The notes under the pieces: model-generated
Seen by the model: only the letters and a program-made list of their open reading frames with translations
Databases searched by the model: none
Told to the model about the DNA's origin: nothing
NCBI GenBank assembly: GCA_017461235.1
Contig: JAFTYU010000042.1
Span: 62,001 to 126,000, forward strand
Direction: 5' to 3'
Origin: Clostridia bacterium
Lineage (GTDB): Bacteria > Bacillota > Clostridia > Oscillospirales > Acutalibacteraceae
DNA length: 64,000 nt
Translations under genes and position numbers: made by a program
In this document: one piece after another, positions 17,145 through 25,264 of the stretch
Layout: each line of letters starts with the position of its first letter
How positions within the stretch are numbered: position 1 is the stretch's first letter

Positions 17145-18641
17145 TTAATTCTGATTATTATTAACAGAAAGCAAATCGTCATCCAACAACTTGCGACTTT
17201 TGTTTTCTTTTGCATAAACCCTTTGTGCCATATATGTACCGCGCCTGTAAACGCTGTAGCCTCTGGTATCGGTACCCATACTGCCGAACAATGTAAAGGG
17301 TTTATAAACATCGTTGAGAATACAGCCTGCAAAGCTGCCGCCGATGTTCTTTATTGTCATAACAGTATCGTTGATATCCGCAATGTCAACCACATCGGTG
17401 CGCACTATAAGAAGCACTTTATCCGACATTTTAATAAGGCTCATAGCATCCGCACAAACAGATGCAGGCGGAGTATCAATAATTACAAAATCCACCTTAT
17501 CCCTGATGGAAGCGATACATCTTTTTACGATATCAGAGCTTATCCACTCCGAAACATCTGAACAAGGCTTTTTACTTAAAGCCAGATACAAGTCAGTTTT
17601 CTTATATTTCAGGAACTCGTAGTCCTTTGGTGATGCCGTACCTTTTAAAATTTCGCTGAATTCTATTTTAAGCGGCTTCTTGTACTTAAAAATTTTGTAC
17701 ATGGAAGGCTTGTGCAAGTCAAGGTCAAGCAAAGCAACCTTATAGCCGTGTTGAGCAAGAGCTATGGCAATATTTGCACAAGCAGTTGATTTACCTTCAT
17801 TTTCCGCAACACTTGTTATTGTAAATACTCTGCTGTCGGAATTTCTTTTCATATATTCCATTTTTGCCGCGATCTGCTGATAATCTTCAGTAAACTTAAG
17901 ACTTGCAAAAGCGGTATCAATACGAAGGCCCCGTTTTTTTCCGCGCAGTTTCTGCCACAAGGTCAACGGTCTTCTTTCGTGTGAAATTGTTCCGAATAAT
18001 TTTGCATCTACCTTTTTCTCAAAAACTTTTACGTTTTTAACTGTTCCCCTGAGAAAGGAAAGGGCAACTATAAGCGCAAACTGCGCCATTGCAACAAGCA
18101 ACGCCAATTCCACCCTGCGTCTGGAAGATATTGAGTTTGAGGGTGACTCGGGCATCTCAGGTGATACGATAACGTCAATAACGCTGTTTGAGAAAATCGC
18201 ATCAGAAACATCGGGATAAACTTCAAGCACCGACGAGAGCAATTTATATGAAGTTTCGGGATCGGATGATACCACGGAAATATTCAGAAGGTTTGTTGAA
18301 TTATGAACCGATGCGCTGATAGTTCCGTCGAAAGCGGAATAACCTGCGTTTTCTGCTGCAAGCTTCTTCATCGACGACTGAGTAAATACCTTGGTATAAA
18401 TGCTCGCCATTTCAGACGATGCAGAAAGATTTGTGTACGCAAGGGACGACGCCGCTTTTGAACGAACAACAAGCGTAGCACTGCTCTCATACTCAGGACT
18501 GTAAACGCTGTGTTCAGCAACATATATGCCTAAAAATGCAATAATACCTGCAAGTATAATCGCCCAGAAGTTGCGTATAACGTCACGCGCAATACTGTGC
18601 CACTCTATCATTTCAAGAAATGGTGTTTTTGACTCTTTCAA
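17145..18641 (-). CDS. Second BY-kinase/Wzz-domain protein
   Basis: A 498-residue paralogue of the downstream BY-kinase. Helix at about 28-46, a periplasmic-side Wzz domain, MPESPSNSISSRR before the second helix, then the ATPase: Walker A SVAENEGKST, LLDLDLHKPS as Walker A' and FVIIDTPPAS as Walker B. The C-terminus has only a few scattered tyrosines (YSVYRRGTY), unlike the partner. Pairs of this kind may form mixed rings in which one subunit phosphorylates the other; that is inference. The start is TTG 18641 behind GAGGAG with 8-base spacing. It follows the Ig-like protein by five bases. Confidence 0.88.
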   Translation of the reverse strand: MKESKTPFLEMIEWHSIARDVIRNFWAIILAGIIAFLGIYVAEHSVYSPEYESSATLVVRSKAASSLAYTNLSASSEMASIYTKVFTQSSMKKLAAENAGYSAFDGTISASVHNSTNLLNISVVSSDPETSYKLLSSVLEVYPDVSDAIFSNSVIDVIVSPEMPESPSNSISSRRRVELALLVAMAQFALIVALSFLRGTVKNVKVFEKKVDAKLFGTISHERRPLTLWQKLRGKKRGLRIDTAFASLKFTEDYQQIAAKMEYMKRNSDSRVFTITSVAENEGKSTACANIAIALAQHGYKVALLDLDLHKPSMYKIFKYKKPLKIEFSEILKGTASPKDYEFLKYKKTDLYLALSKKPCSDVSEWISSDIVKRCIASIRDKVDFVIIDTPPASVCADAMSLIKMSDKVLLIVRTDVVDIADINDTVMTIKNIGGSFAGCILNDVYKPFTLFGSMGTDTRGYSVYRRGTYMAQRVYAKENKSRKLLDDDLLSVNNNQN

Positions 18642-18646
18642 AGTAA

Positions 18647-19468
18647 TTACTCCTCTACCACAACGGTAAGAATGGTGTGGGTTTCGTATCCGAATTCGTT
18701 TGTAATATAGTAGTGAACACTGTAAACGCCCGGTGTGTTGCTGTCAAAATCCGTTGTCACTACACTTTCGTATCCTATTGCCTGACCGCTACGTGTACTA
18801 ACGGCAGCAATGTTATTTTTAAAATCAGGTGTCTCGCCCTTTTCAACGTACATAATGTACTCTTTGAGTTCAACAATCGGTGCCGCAACGCTGACTTCTT
18901 CAATATGCAAGGGTAAATCAAGATAAACTATGTCACCCTTACTGTTTGTAGCCTGCAACGCAACCGTAAACACACCTAAAGTATCTGTACTGTAATCTGT
19001 TGCCGTGAGCACAACTTTATCGGAAATATCACCGTCAATTGCATCAACTGCACCGACAGAGCCAATAATATCTACTTCATCATCAACAGAAAATACAAGA
19101 GAACGATCCAAAGTAAACTTTGGGGGAGTATAATCCACGTATTTAATGCTTCTGGAATTTTTAACAACGTGCTTATCATTGTCGCAAACGGCATAGGTTA
19201 CCTTGCACACGCCATCTTCTATAAATTGTGAAATCGATTCCACAATCACTTTCGAAGTAATATCACCGTCTTTACCATCATAGGCGGTGACGCCTTTTAA
19301 AATGTCTTCATCAGTAGCATCAATACCTACTTCAAGCATATCCCCTTCGATTGTAATTTCGGGATACGTATTGTCGGTGGTTCTTTTTTCGTTTATAAAG
19401 AACACGCCGAACAAACCGACCACCGCAACAAAAAGAACAATTGTTGCTATTCTCAATACCTTTAACAT
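18647..19468 (-). CDS. Membrane-anchored protein with Ig-like (DUF5011-type) repeats
   Basis: A 273-residue protein with one N-terminal membrane helix (VLRIATIVLFVAVVGLFGVF) and an outer part of about three repeats. Each repeat has a DGDIT/S-K-V strand and ends in a YT-P-P or N-x-KGD turn, e.g. DGKDGDITSKVIV, AIDGDISDKVVLTATDY and TPGVYSVHYYITNEFGY. These are typical of DUF5011/HYR bacterial Ig-like folds found in surface proteins. No catalytic motif is seen. Its place between the CpsB phosphatase and the BY-kinases suggests an accessory or sensing part of the exopolysaccharide machine. Function unknown. Confidence 0.75.
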   Translation of the reverse strand: MLKVLRIATIVLFVAVVGLFGVFFINEKRTTDNTYPEITIEGDMLEVGIDATDEDILKGVTAYDGKDGDITSKVIVESISQFIEDGVCKVTYAVCDNDKHVVKNSRSIKYVDYTPPKFTLDRSLVFSVDDEVDIIGSVGAVDAIDGDISDKVVLTATDYSTDTLGVFTVALQATNSKGDIVYLDLPLHIEEVSVAAPIVELKEYIMYVEKGETPDFKNNIAAVSTRSGQAIGYESVVTTDFDSNTPGVYSVHYYITNEFGYETHTILTVVVEE

Positions 19469-19480
19469 AAGCCGTGCTCC

Positions 19481-20212
19481 TTAAAAACTGTAAATTCTTT
19501 CATCGGTAATAATCTTTTTGGGATTAATTTTCACGAGCACATCGCCGTAATCGGCTGAAATTCTCTCACAGATAACCTCATGAACATCGGCAAGGTATGG
19601 TGTTCGTCTGTACTGACTGTGCGCGTCCGATGCTATAAAGTCCGCCTGATATGAAGAAATTATTTCATTGGCAATACTCTTTGTTCTTATGCCGAAAGCA
19701 CCTTTAAGACTACCGCGATTTATCTGTAGCAACGCCCCAAGGTCCTTCATACGGTAAATTGCTTCCTTTTGTTCGTGGACAAATCTGTAACGCTCGGGAT
19801 GGGCAACAATAGGCACAAGACCTTCCGCAAGAATCTGCTGCAGCTTTCTGTACGCAACGGTAGCGCTTTCGTACATATCAAACTCAACGAGCATATATCT
19901 TGAATTGCATAGAGTTATAAGCTTGCCCTGGTGCAGCATATCCATAAAACCGGGAGCCAGAAAAACTTCTTGCCCGGGATACAAGGTCAATGGTATGTTA
20001 CGGTCATTTATTTCATTCTGAAGATTTCTTAAATCATCTTCAAGGGATAAACTCCAGTAGTTGTGAAAACCGCCGGGTATGTTACAATGGGGTGTGGCAA
20101 TAATACCCTTTATGCCGGATGATGCCGCAAGCTGAGCCATTTCAAGGGCATCGCTCAGGTTTCCCGCACCATCATCAAGACCGGGTAAAATATGACTGTG
20201 AATATCAATCAA
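19481..20212 (-). CDS. CpsB/CapC-type protein-tyrosine phosphatase (PHP fold)
   Basis: About 243 residues. IDIHSHILPGLDDGA at the start carries the HxH and Asp metal ligands, followed by IIATPHCNIPGG, VEFDMYES, IVAHPERYRF and FIASDAHSQYRRTPYL, the full set of metal-binding motifs of the manganese-dependent PHP phosphatases that remove phosphate from BY-kinases. The start TTG 20212 sits nine bases after a GGGAGG site and gives the family's normal N-terminus; the longer GTG frame from 20263 has no such site. First gene of the exopolysaccharide/RiPP-like operon. Confidence 0.92.
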   Translation of the reverse strand: MIDIHSHILPGLDDGAGNLSDALEMAQLAASSGIKGIIATPHCNIPGGFHNYWSLSLEDDLRNLQNEINDRNIPLTLYPGQEVFLAPGFMDMLHQGKLITLCNSRYMLVEFDMYESATVAYRKLQQILAEGLVPIVAHPERYRFVHEQKEAIYRMKDLGALLQINRGSLKGAFGIRTKSIANEIISSYQADFIASDAHSQYRRTPYLADVHEVICERISADYGDVLVKINPKKIITDERIYSF

Positions 20213-20294
20213 AACAGGGTGCCTCCCTACAATAAAATCTAAAATTTTCCTAAGAAAAAACACTATTCGACAATAAGTTATATTAAATCATCTT

Positions 20295-20324
20295 ATTATA
20301 CAATATTTATGTACAAAAAATCAA
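20295..20324 (-). promoter_or_regulatory. Promoter of the exopolysaccharide/RiPP-like operon
   Basis: On the minus strand TTGATT, an 18-base spacer and a perfect TATAAT, about 85 bases before the cpsB start. I see no other clear promoter inside the roughly 10-kb operon. Confidence 0.6.
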
Positions 20325-20381
20325 TACTTTGCATTAATAAAACAGCATAGTGTCAACCTTTACCAAAACTTTAAAATACGC

Positions 20382-20410
20382 TTGCAATTTACAACGATAT
20401 ATGATACTAT
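20382..20410 (+). promoter_or_regulatory. Promoter of the DUF1294 remnant and recG
   Basis: TTGCAA, 17-base spacer and TACTAT with an extended TGA element. The predicted start of transcription falls at about 20417, on a LexA-like palindrome. Confidence 0.55.
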
Positions 20411-20416
20411 TAATTA

Positions 20417-20428
20417 GAACATTTGTTC
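20417..20428. promoter_or_regulatory. LexA-like box
   Basis: GAACATTTGTTC fits the Gram-positive SOS core GAAC-N4-GTTC and lies just downstream of the -10 element. The outer positions are less good than the full consensus. One such core is expected by chance in a window of this size, so position is the main support. Confidence 0.45.
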
Positions 20429-20447
20429 TTGAATGGTGGTTTGAAAT

Positions 20448-20726
20448 TTGGAAAAATTTTTTCTCTTATATATTACGGTGATATCAGTAATTACCGTCAT
20501 AATTACCGTTTATGACAAAAAAGCGGCTAAAAAATTCCCGAGAAACAGAGTTCCCGAAAATGTGCTTTTAGCCCTTGCCATCGCGGGTGGCAGTCTTGCA
20601 GAGCTTCTTACAATGCTGAAAATATGACACAAGACAAAACATCTTAAATTTATGTTAGGGTTGCCCGTGATTCTTATTATTCAGGTTATTATCATTCTTG
20701 TTACGCTCAATTTTTTGGCGGTATAA
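20448..20726 (+). pseudogene. DUF1294 membrane protein gene with an in-frame TGA
   Basis: From TTG 20448 (GGTGG site) a 92-codon frame runs to TAA 20724 with one TGA at codon 60 (20625-20627). The first part has a membrane helix, VYDKKAAKKFPRNRVPEN and LALAIAGGSLAEL; the part after the TGA reads HKTKHLKFMLGLPVILIIQ. In the DUF1294 family these pieces are joined by Arg in an RHKTKH motif, so the stop most simply comes from CGA or AGA changed to TGA. The frame is otherwise intact, so the change is recent, a sequencing error, or read through. Lies 32 bases upstream of recG, likely in the same transcript. Confidence 0.8.
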
Positions 20727-20758
20727 ATTTTTCAAAAACACATAAGGCAGGTGATACC

Positions 20759-22789
20759 GTGTCAGATCTTTCAACAAGAGTTCAGTTCTTAAAGGGAGTT
20801 GGCGAAGCACGAGCCAAAACCCTTGCAAAGCAAGGCATTTACAATGTGGGTGACCTTTTGCGTAATTATCCCAGAGCCTATGAAGATTGGAACAACGTCA
20901 CCCTTATAAAAGATGCACGGATCAACGAGAATGTATGTCTTAAAGCAGTTATTGCCGAAAGACCCGTCGCAGTACGCATAAACGGCGGCAAAATCCTTGT
21001 AAAAACTGCCATTGCCGACGGCTCCGACTATATGCACATCGTGTTTTTTAACAACAAGTATGTTAAAGACCAGCTCACGGAAAATGAAGAATATCTCTTT
21101 TTCGGAAAAATTACCGAAGATAAATACGGTGCTAAAACCATGCTTTCACCAAGGTTTGAAAAATCACCCGAAAAACAACGCATCCGTCCCGTTTATAAAG
21201 CCACGTCAGCACTTCCTTCAAAAACTGTAGAGCGTATAACCGAAACCGCACTAAAACAAACAAAGGGTCAGTTAAAGGAGTTTATCCCTTCATATATCGT
21301 TGAAAAATATAAGCTTATGGAGTTTGAAGAAGCCTTGCAAACGGTGCATTTTCCGGAAAGTGAAAAGGCTCTTTCTCTTGCTAAAAGGCGTCTGATATTT
21401 GAAGAATTATTATTGCTTCAGATGGGTCTTTTAGGCGAAAAATCTTCAGGCGTAGGGCGTATTGCAGTCGCTCTTAAAGACGATTTTACAGATGAATTTT
21501 TTAATTCCTTGCCATTTGAACCCACTAATGCACAAAAACGTGCCGTGGCAGAAGCAACGGAAGATATGAAAAGACAAAAGCCTATGAACAGGCTTTTGCA
21601 GGGTGACGTCGGTTCAGGTAAAACCGCTGTTGCCGCAGCCCTTATGTATAACGCTCTGAAAAACGGCTTGCAAAGTGCATTGATGGCTCCGACGGAAGTT
21701 CTCGCAACCCAACATTTCAAGACACTTAAAAACTTTTTCGGCGATGAGGTTAAAATCGAGCTTCTTACCGGCTCAGTCACAGCCGCAAACAAACGGCAAA
21801 TCCGCACACGCCTTGAAAACGGCGAAAGCTTTATAGTTGTGGGCACACATGCCATAATACAGAATGACGTCATTTTTAAAAATCTCGGTCTTGTTATTAC
21901 TGACGAGCAGCATCGTTTCGGTGTGGGTCAACGAGCGGATTTATCCGCAAAAGGTAAAAATCCACACACCCTCGTTATGTCTGCAACACCTATTCCGCGA
22001 ACGCTTGCCATGATGATATACGGCGATCTTGACATTTCCGTGCTTGATGAGCTTCCCAAAGGCAGACAGCCCGTAAAAACTTTCTGTGTGCCTACAAGTT
22101 ATCATGAACGCATTTATAAATTTTTGCGAAAAAACATAGAAAAAGGAAACCAGTGCTACGTTGTTTGCCCCTTGGTTGAAGAAAGTGAAAGCGAGCTTGT
22201 TCCTGCTACGGAATACTACGATTACCTTAAAAGCACTTATTTCACCGATTGTACTCTCGGTCTTTTGCATGGTCAGATGAAGCCAAAGCAAAAGGAAGAG
22301 GTAATGCGTCGCTTCTACGCAGGAGAAATAGATTTATTGGTATCCACCGTGGTTATTGAAGTAGGCGTTGACGTTCCCAACGCCACGGTTATGGTTATAG
22401 AGAATGCGGAACGATTCGGTCTTTCGCAGCTTCATCAGCTGCGCGGAAGAATCGGCAGAGGTACCGAAGAAAGCACCTGTATCCTTTTATCTGATGCTCA
22501 GAATGACGAAGCCAAAGAACGTTTTGATATTATGTGCAAAACAACCGACGGATTTGAAATTGCAAAAAAAGACCTTGAATTGCGCGGTCCAGGTGATTTT
22601 TTCGGCTCACGTCAGCACGGTCTTCCCGATATGCGTGTTGCAAACCTTATGACGGATACCCGCATACTTTACGAAGCTCAAAAAACCGCCAAAGAAATCA
22701 TTGACGGCACGGTTACCTTAACGGAAGATGAGCTCTCCGCTTTAAATACAGAAGTAAACAAGCTTTTTCAAAGAGTTAGCAGTAATTAA
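20759..22789 (+). CDS. recG: ATP-dependent DNA helicase RecG
   Basis: A 676-residue helicase that remodels stalled replication forks and Holliday junctions. The N-terminal wedge/OB domain (VQFLKGVGEARAKTL, then YPRAYEDW) is followed by the helicase core: motif I LLQGDVGSGKTAVA, MAPTEVLATQH, motif II ITDEQHRFGVGQR (DEQH), SATPIPRTLAM, and in the second lobe VIEVGVDVPNA and QLHQLRGRIGRG. The C-terminal GPGDFFGSRQHGLP wedge motif is RecG-specific. GTG start with an AGGCAGG-type site. A LexA-like box upstream hints at damage control. Confidence 0.97.
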   Translation: MSDLSTRVQFLKGVGEARAKTLAKQGIYNVGDLLRNYPRAYEDWNNVTLIKDARINENVCLKAVIAERPVAVRINGGKILVKTAIADGSDYMHIVFFNNKYVKDQLTENEEYLFFGKITEDKYGAKTMLSPRFEKSPEKQRIRPVYKATSALPSKTVERITETALKQTKGQLKEFIPSYIVEKYKLMEFEEALQTVHFPESEKALSLAKRRLIFEELLLLQMGLLGEKSSGVGRIAVALKDDFTDEFFNSLPFEPTNAQKRAVAEATEDMKRQKPMNRLLQGDVGSGKTAVAAALMYNALKNGLQSALMAPTEVLATQHFKTLKNFFGDEVKIELLTGSVTAANKRQIRTRLENGESFIVVGTHAIIQNDVIFKNLGLVITDEQHRFGVGQRADLSAKGKNPHTLVMSATPIPRTLAMMIYGDLDISVLDELPKGRQPVKTFCVPTSYHERIYKFLRKNIEKGNQCYVVCPLVEESESELVPATEYYDYLKSTYFTDCTLGLLHGQMKPKQKEEVMRRFYAGEIDLLVSTVVIEVGVDVPNATVMVIENAERFGLSQLHQLRGRIGRGTEESTCILLSDAQNDEAKERFDIMCKTTDGFEIAKKDLELRGPGDFFGSRQHGLPDMRVANLMTDTRILYEAQKTAKEIIDGTVTLTEDELSALNTEVNKLFQRVSSN

Positions 22790-22820
22790 TAAATTACCGT
22801 AATTCTGCATTTTACATTTA

Positions 22821-22860
22821 AAAAACCGCCTGACCTTTTCGGTCAAGCGGTTCATTTTTT
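22821..22860. terminator. Bidirectional terminator between recG and fucU
   Basis: Stem AACCGCCTGACC/GGTCAAGCGGTT with flanking A and T runs. Its sequence belongs to a recurring hairpin family in this window (see 29557, 32404 and 35722). Confidence 0.88.
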
Positions 22861-23284
22861 ATTCAGTTACTACACCTTTTTTCAAAATAACGTTGGCATA
22901 AAGTGCCATTTCGCTTGTTGCGATGATTGCGTATGCAGTTTTTGCTCTGTCATAAAAAGCAAATCTTTCGATTTCGGACATTTTTGTTTCGCCGTTGTGT
23001 TTATTTACAATATCCTGATACTCTGCCCAGATTGTCGGTGTGGGATCGCCTTTGGTTGTCTGCATAAGCATTACGGGACTCTCAACATAAGTGTCGAGAG
23101 GCATAAGCTTTAAAATTGCATCAAGAAGCTCGGGCACATTGTGACCGTCGCAACGGATAAGGCGCTGTGCGTTTGATGCGGCTGGGAAATTGCCGTCACC
23201 GATAACGATTTCATCGCCGTGACCCATCTCATCAAGGATTTTAAGAAGTTCGGGTGAAATAATATTTGGAATACCTTTTAACAT
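22859..23284 (-). CDS. RbsD/FucU-family sugar mutarotase
   Basis: A 141-residue protein, the normal length of FucU. LDEMGHGDEIVIGDGNFPA (17-35) holds the catalytic His22 and Asp pair of the family, and ALYANVILKKGV the C-terminal tyrosine motif. FucU interconverts alpha and beta anomers of fucose; RbsD acts on ribose. The GDGNFPA form fits FucU better, but the gene is not beside fucose genes. It lies 21 bases after dnaI and seems to be the last gene of that operon, a placement with no evident link to replication. Confidence 0.85.
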   Translation of the reverse strand: MLKGIPNIISPELLKILDEMGHGDEIVIGDGNFPAASNAQRLIRCDGHNVPELLDAILKLMPLDTYVESPVMLMQTTKGDPTPTIWAEYQDIVNKHNGETKMSEIERFAFYDRAKTAYAIIATSEMALYANVILKKGVVTE

Positions 23285-23305
23285 AAATGAAACTCTCCTT
23301 GTTTC

Positions 23306-24271
23306 TTATTTTTTCAACTGTCTTATATCTTCGCCCATAAACTCAATAACCTCAAAGGAATTAAGTCTTGAAACTACCCTTTGACCATAACGGTTTTCAA
23401 GCTCATCGACGGAAAGATTTGATATTATAATCATAGGTTTGCCCGAAAGCATGGCATTATTTATAAGTTCGTTGACTGTTGCCTGAGCAAAGGGCGTAGA
23501 AAATTCCGCACCAAGGTCATCAATGATAACAAGGTCGTTCTTTTCAATTTCTTCTTCTAAACTTTCAGCACTTCTTCCGAAACGTTCTTTTTCAAGCTGT
23601 TTTATAATGGATGAAGCGGTATTGTAATAGACGCTGTAACCACTCTGTGTAACCTTGTTAAACACCGCAAGAGCAAGGTGAGTTTTGCCTAAACCCGTGC
23701 CGCCGCTGAAAAAGAAGCTGTTTGAACGGGGTGTGAAATTTTCTGCATAAGCTTTAAGCATCTCATAACAGCCGCGCATATAATCACGGGGTGAAAAACC
23801 ATACTGCGGGTCTTTGACTTCGCTGTAATATTTAATGTCAAAGGAGTCAAAAGTCGAGCCTGCAAGCATAGGGCTGCAGGACAGCTCGCCTATGGATAAC
23901 TGTTGCAGAAGTGCAAGATGGCACTGACAAAGTCTTCCGTTATGAATACCCGAGTCATTGCAATTTTTGCAGGAATAGGGAATATCAAGATAATCTTCGG
24001 GATAGCCTGCAGCTTTTATGAGCTCTCGCTTTGCTTCCTGTGCCTGAAGATTTCTTTTTGCAATTACCGATATATCAACATTTTTGCCGTCTGAGCCCAC
24101 ACTTCTGATAACTTCAAGAGCGGCATTTTTCATTTCATTTTCAATATCAATAAGCTCGGGATTTGATGCAATAAACTCTTTTCGGCGCATAGCGGCAAGC
24201 TTTTCTGCTCTTTCGCGCCTGTTTTTAAGTTCATTTTCTGCCTTTGAATAAATTATTTCGGAAAATTTCAT
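23306..24271 (-). CDS. DnaC/DnaI-like helicase loader ATPase
   Basis: A 321-residue AAA+ protein. An N-terminal helical region is followed by a zinc-binding CKNCNDSGIHNGRLCQCH (about 101-118), Walker A FSGGTGLGKTHLAL, Walker B LVIIDDLGAEF, sensor IIISNLS and an arginine-rich RYGQRVVSRL. This is the build of DnaI, which loads the replicative helicase. Its ATG overlaps the stop of the DnaD-like gene by four bases. Together they form a primosome pair as in other Clostridia. Confidence 0.92.
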   Translation of the reverse strand: MKFSEIIYSKAENELKNRRERAEKLAAMRRKEFIASNPELIDIENEMKNAALEVIRSVGSDGKNVDISVIAKRNLQAQEAKRELIKAAGYPEDYLDIPYSCKNCNDSGIHNGRLCQCHLALLQQLSIGELSCSPMLAGSTFDSFDIKYYSEVKDPQYGFSPRDYMRGCYEMLKAYAENFTPRSNSFFFSGGTGLGKTHLALAVFNKVTQSGYSVYYNTASSIIKQLEKERFGRSAESLEEEIEKNDLVIIDDLGAEFSTPFAQATVNELINNAMLSGKPMIIISNLSVDELENRYGQRVVSRLNSFEVIEFMGEDIRQLKK

Positions 24272-25260
24272 TCATTCTCCTCCTTCGAGGCGTATTTTTT
24301 TGCCCAATCCAGGACACTGCTTCTGCCCACTTTTTCCGTATCGTAAGATTTTTTAATTTCTTTTGGTAAAGCTTTTTTCTTTTGCTCCTGTACCTGCAAG
24401 GGCTCTGTAAAGCCTGAATTAACCCATTTTTTAAGCAATTTATTTGCATCTGAAAGAACATTATCTGCTTCATCGAGAGCATATTTTATAAGCTCTTTTG
24501 AGCAACCCCATTCCCCTGCCCATTGGTACAGATATTTAGAAATACGCGGTGAAGGTGAATCACCCGTAAAACTGGGTAATCCCTTTAACGTACCGTATAT
24601 ATTTTTAACTTTTTCAAGCAAAAGCAATTCTTCTTCAACCGCTTCAAGGGTATCAATACCCCTTTTAGCCCAGTCCTCTGCTCTGCTTTTTATAGCGGAA
24701 GATGAAGTTTTATTCTCACATTTCTGATGCTGAAGAAGTGTTATTATAACCTCGGGCGGAAAGCCGTAGTAATCGTATATCATAACAATTAAAGCCTGTG
24801 TGTCATAGCCGAATGTACCGAGAATTGTCTGCGCTTCATTACATATCAACGTCAGCTCCGGCTCTTCCGCAAGGCGCAAAGCTATATCACGTTGAGTGGG
24901 CTTTTTAACAGGAAGACTTCTTACAGAAGCATTTGTTTTCTGTAGGTTTTGTGGCTTTTCTTCGGGAATATCAGCAATTTTTGCGTTCCCTACGGCATTT
25001 TTTGCCGCTTCCGCATTAAATTTATCATCAATGGCTATGATGTCGTGACTTTCCCAGAAAACAAGGCAGTCCGCCACATCTTCGGCTGCAAGACCCGTAC
25101 ACATGGCAATCTGCTGTGCATCTGCGGCACCGTCAGGATTTCTTAAAATAAAAAGCAAAACCTTAAAGCTTGCAGCAGGTGCAAGCTTTAAGAATTTATC
25201 AATAACATCGGTAGGAACGGCAACTGCACCGTTCAGATAATCACATTTAATTTTTATCAT
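24268..25260 (-). CDS. DnaD/DnaB-domain primosome protein
   Basis: A 330-residue protein with two DnaD-type parts. The N-terminal winged-helix region begins MIKIKCDYLNGAVAVPTDVI and includes KVLLFILRNPDG; the DnaB_2/DnaD C-terminal fold appears twice, around ICNEAQTILGTFGYDTQ and KYLYQWAGEWGCSKELIKYAL. In Firmicutes such proteins remodel origin DNA and help load the helicase with DnaI, the gene overlapping its end. The ATG at 25260 is four bases after the stop of the propeller protein, without a clear ribosome site, suggesting re-initiation; TTG 25284 is the less likely alternative. Confidence 0.88.
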   Translation of the reverse strand: MIKIKCDYLNGAVAVPTDVIDKFLKLAPAASFKVLLFILRNPDGAADAQQIAMCTGLAAEDVADCLVFWESHDIIAIDDKFNAEAAKNAVGNAKIADIPEEKPQNLQKTNASVRSLPVKKPTQRDIALRLAEEPELTLICNEAQTILGTFGYDTQALIVMIYDYYGFPPEVIITLLQHQKCENKTSSSAIKSRAEDWAKRGIDTLEAVEEELLLLEKVKNIYGTLKGLPSFTGDSPSPRISKYLYQWAGEWGCSKELIKYALDEADNVLSDANKLLKKWVNSGFTEPLQVQEQKKKALPKEIKKSYDTEKVGRSSVLDWAKKYASKEENE

Positions 25261-25264
25261 TTTA

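Noticed and set aside
20625..20627. TGA in the DUF1294 frame as selenocysteine or recoded codon
   Set aside because: No SECIS-like stem was evident after it, the family has Arg there, and TGA ends many other genes in the window.
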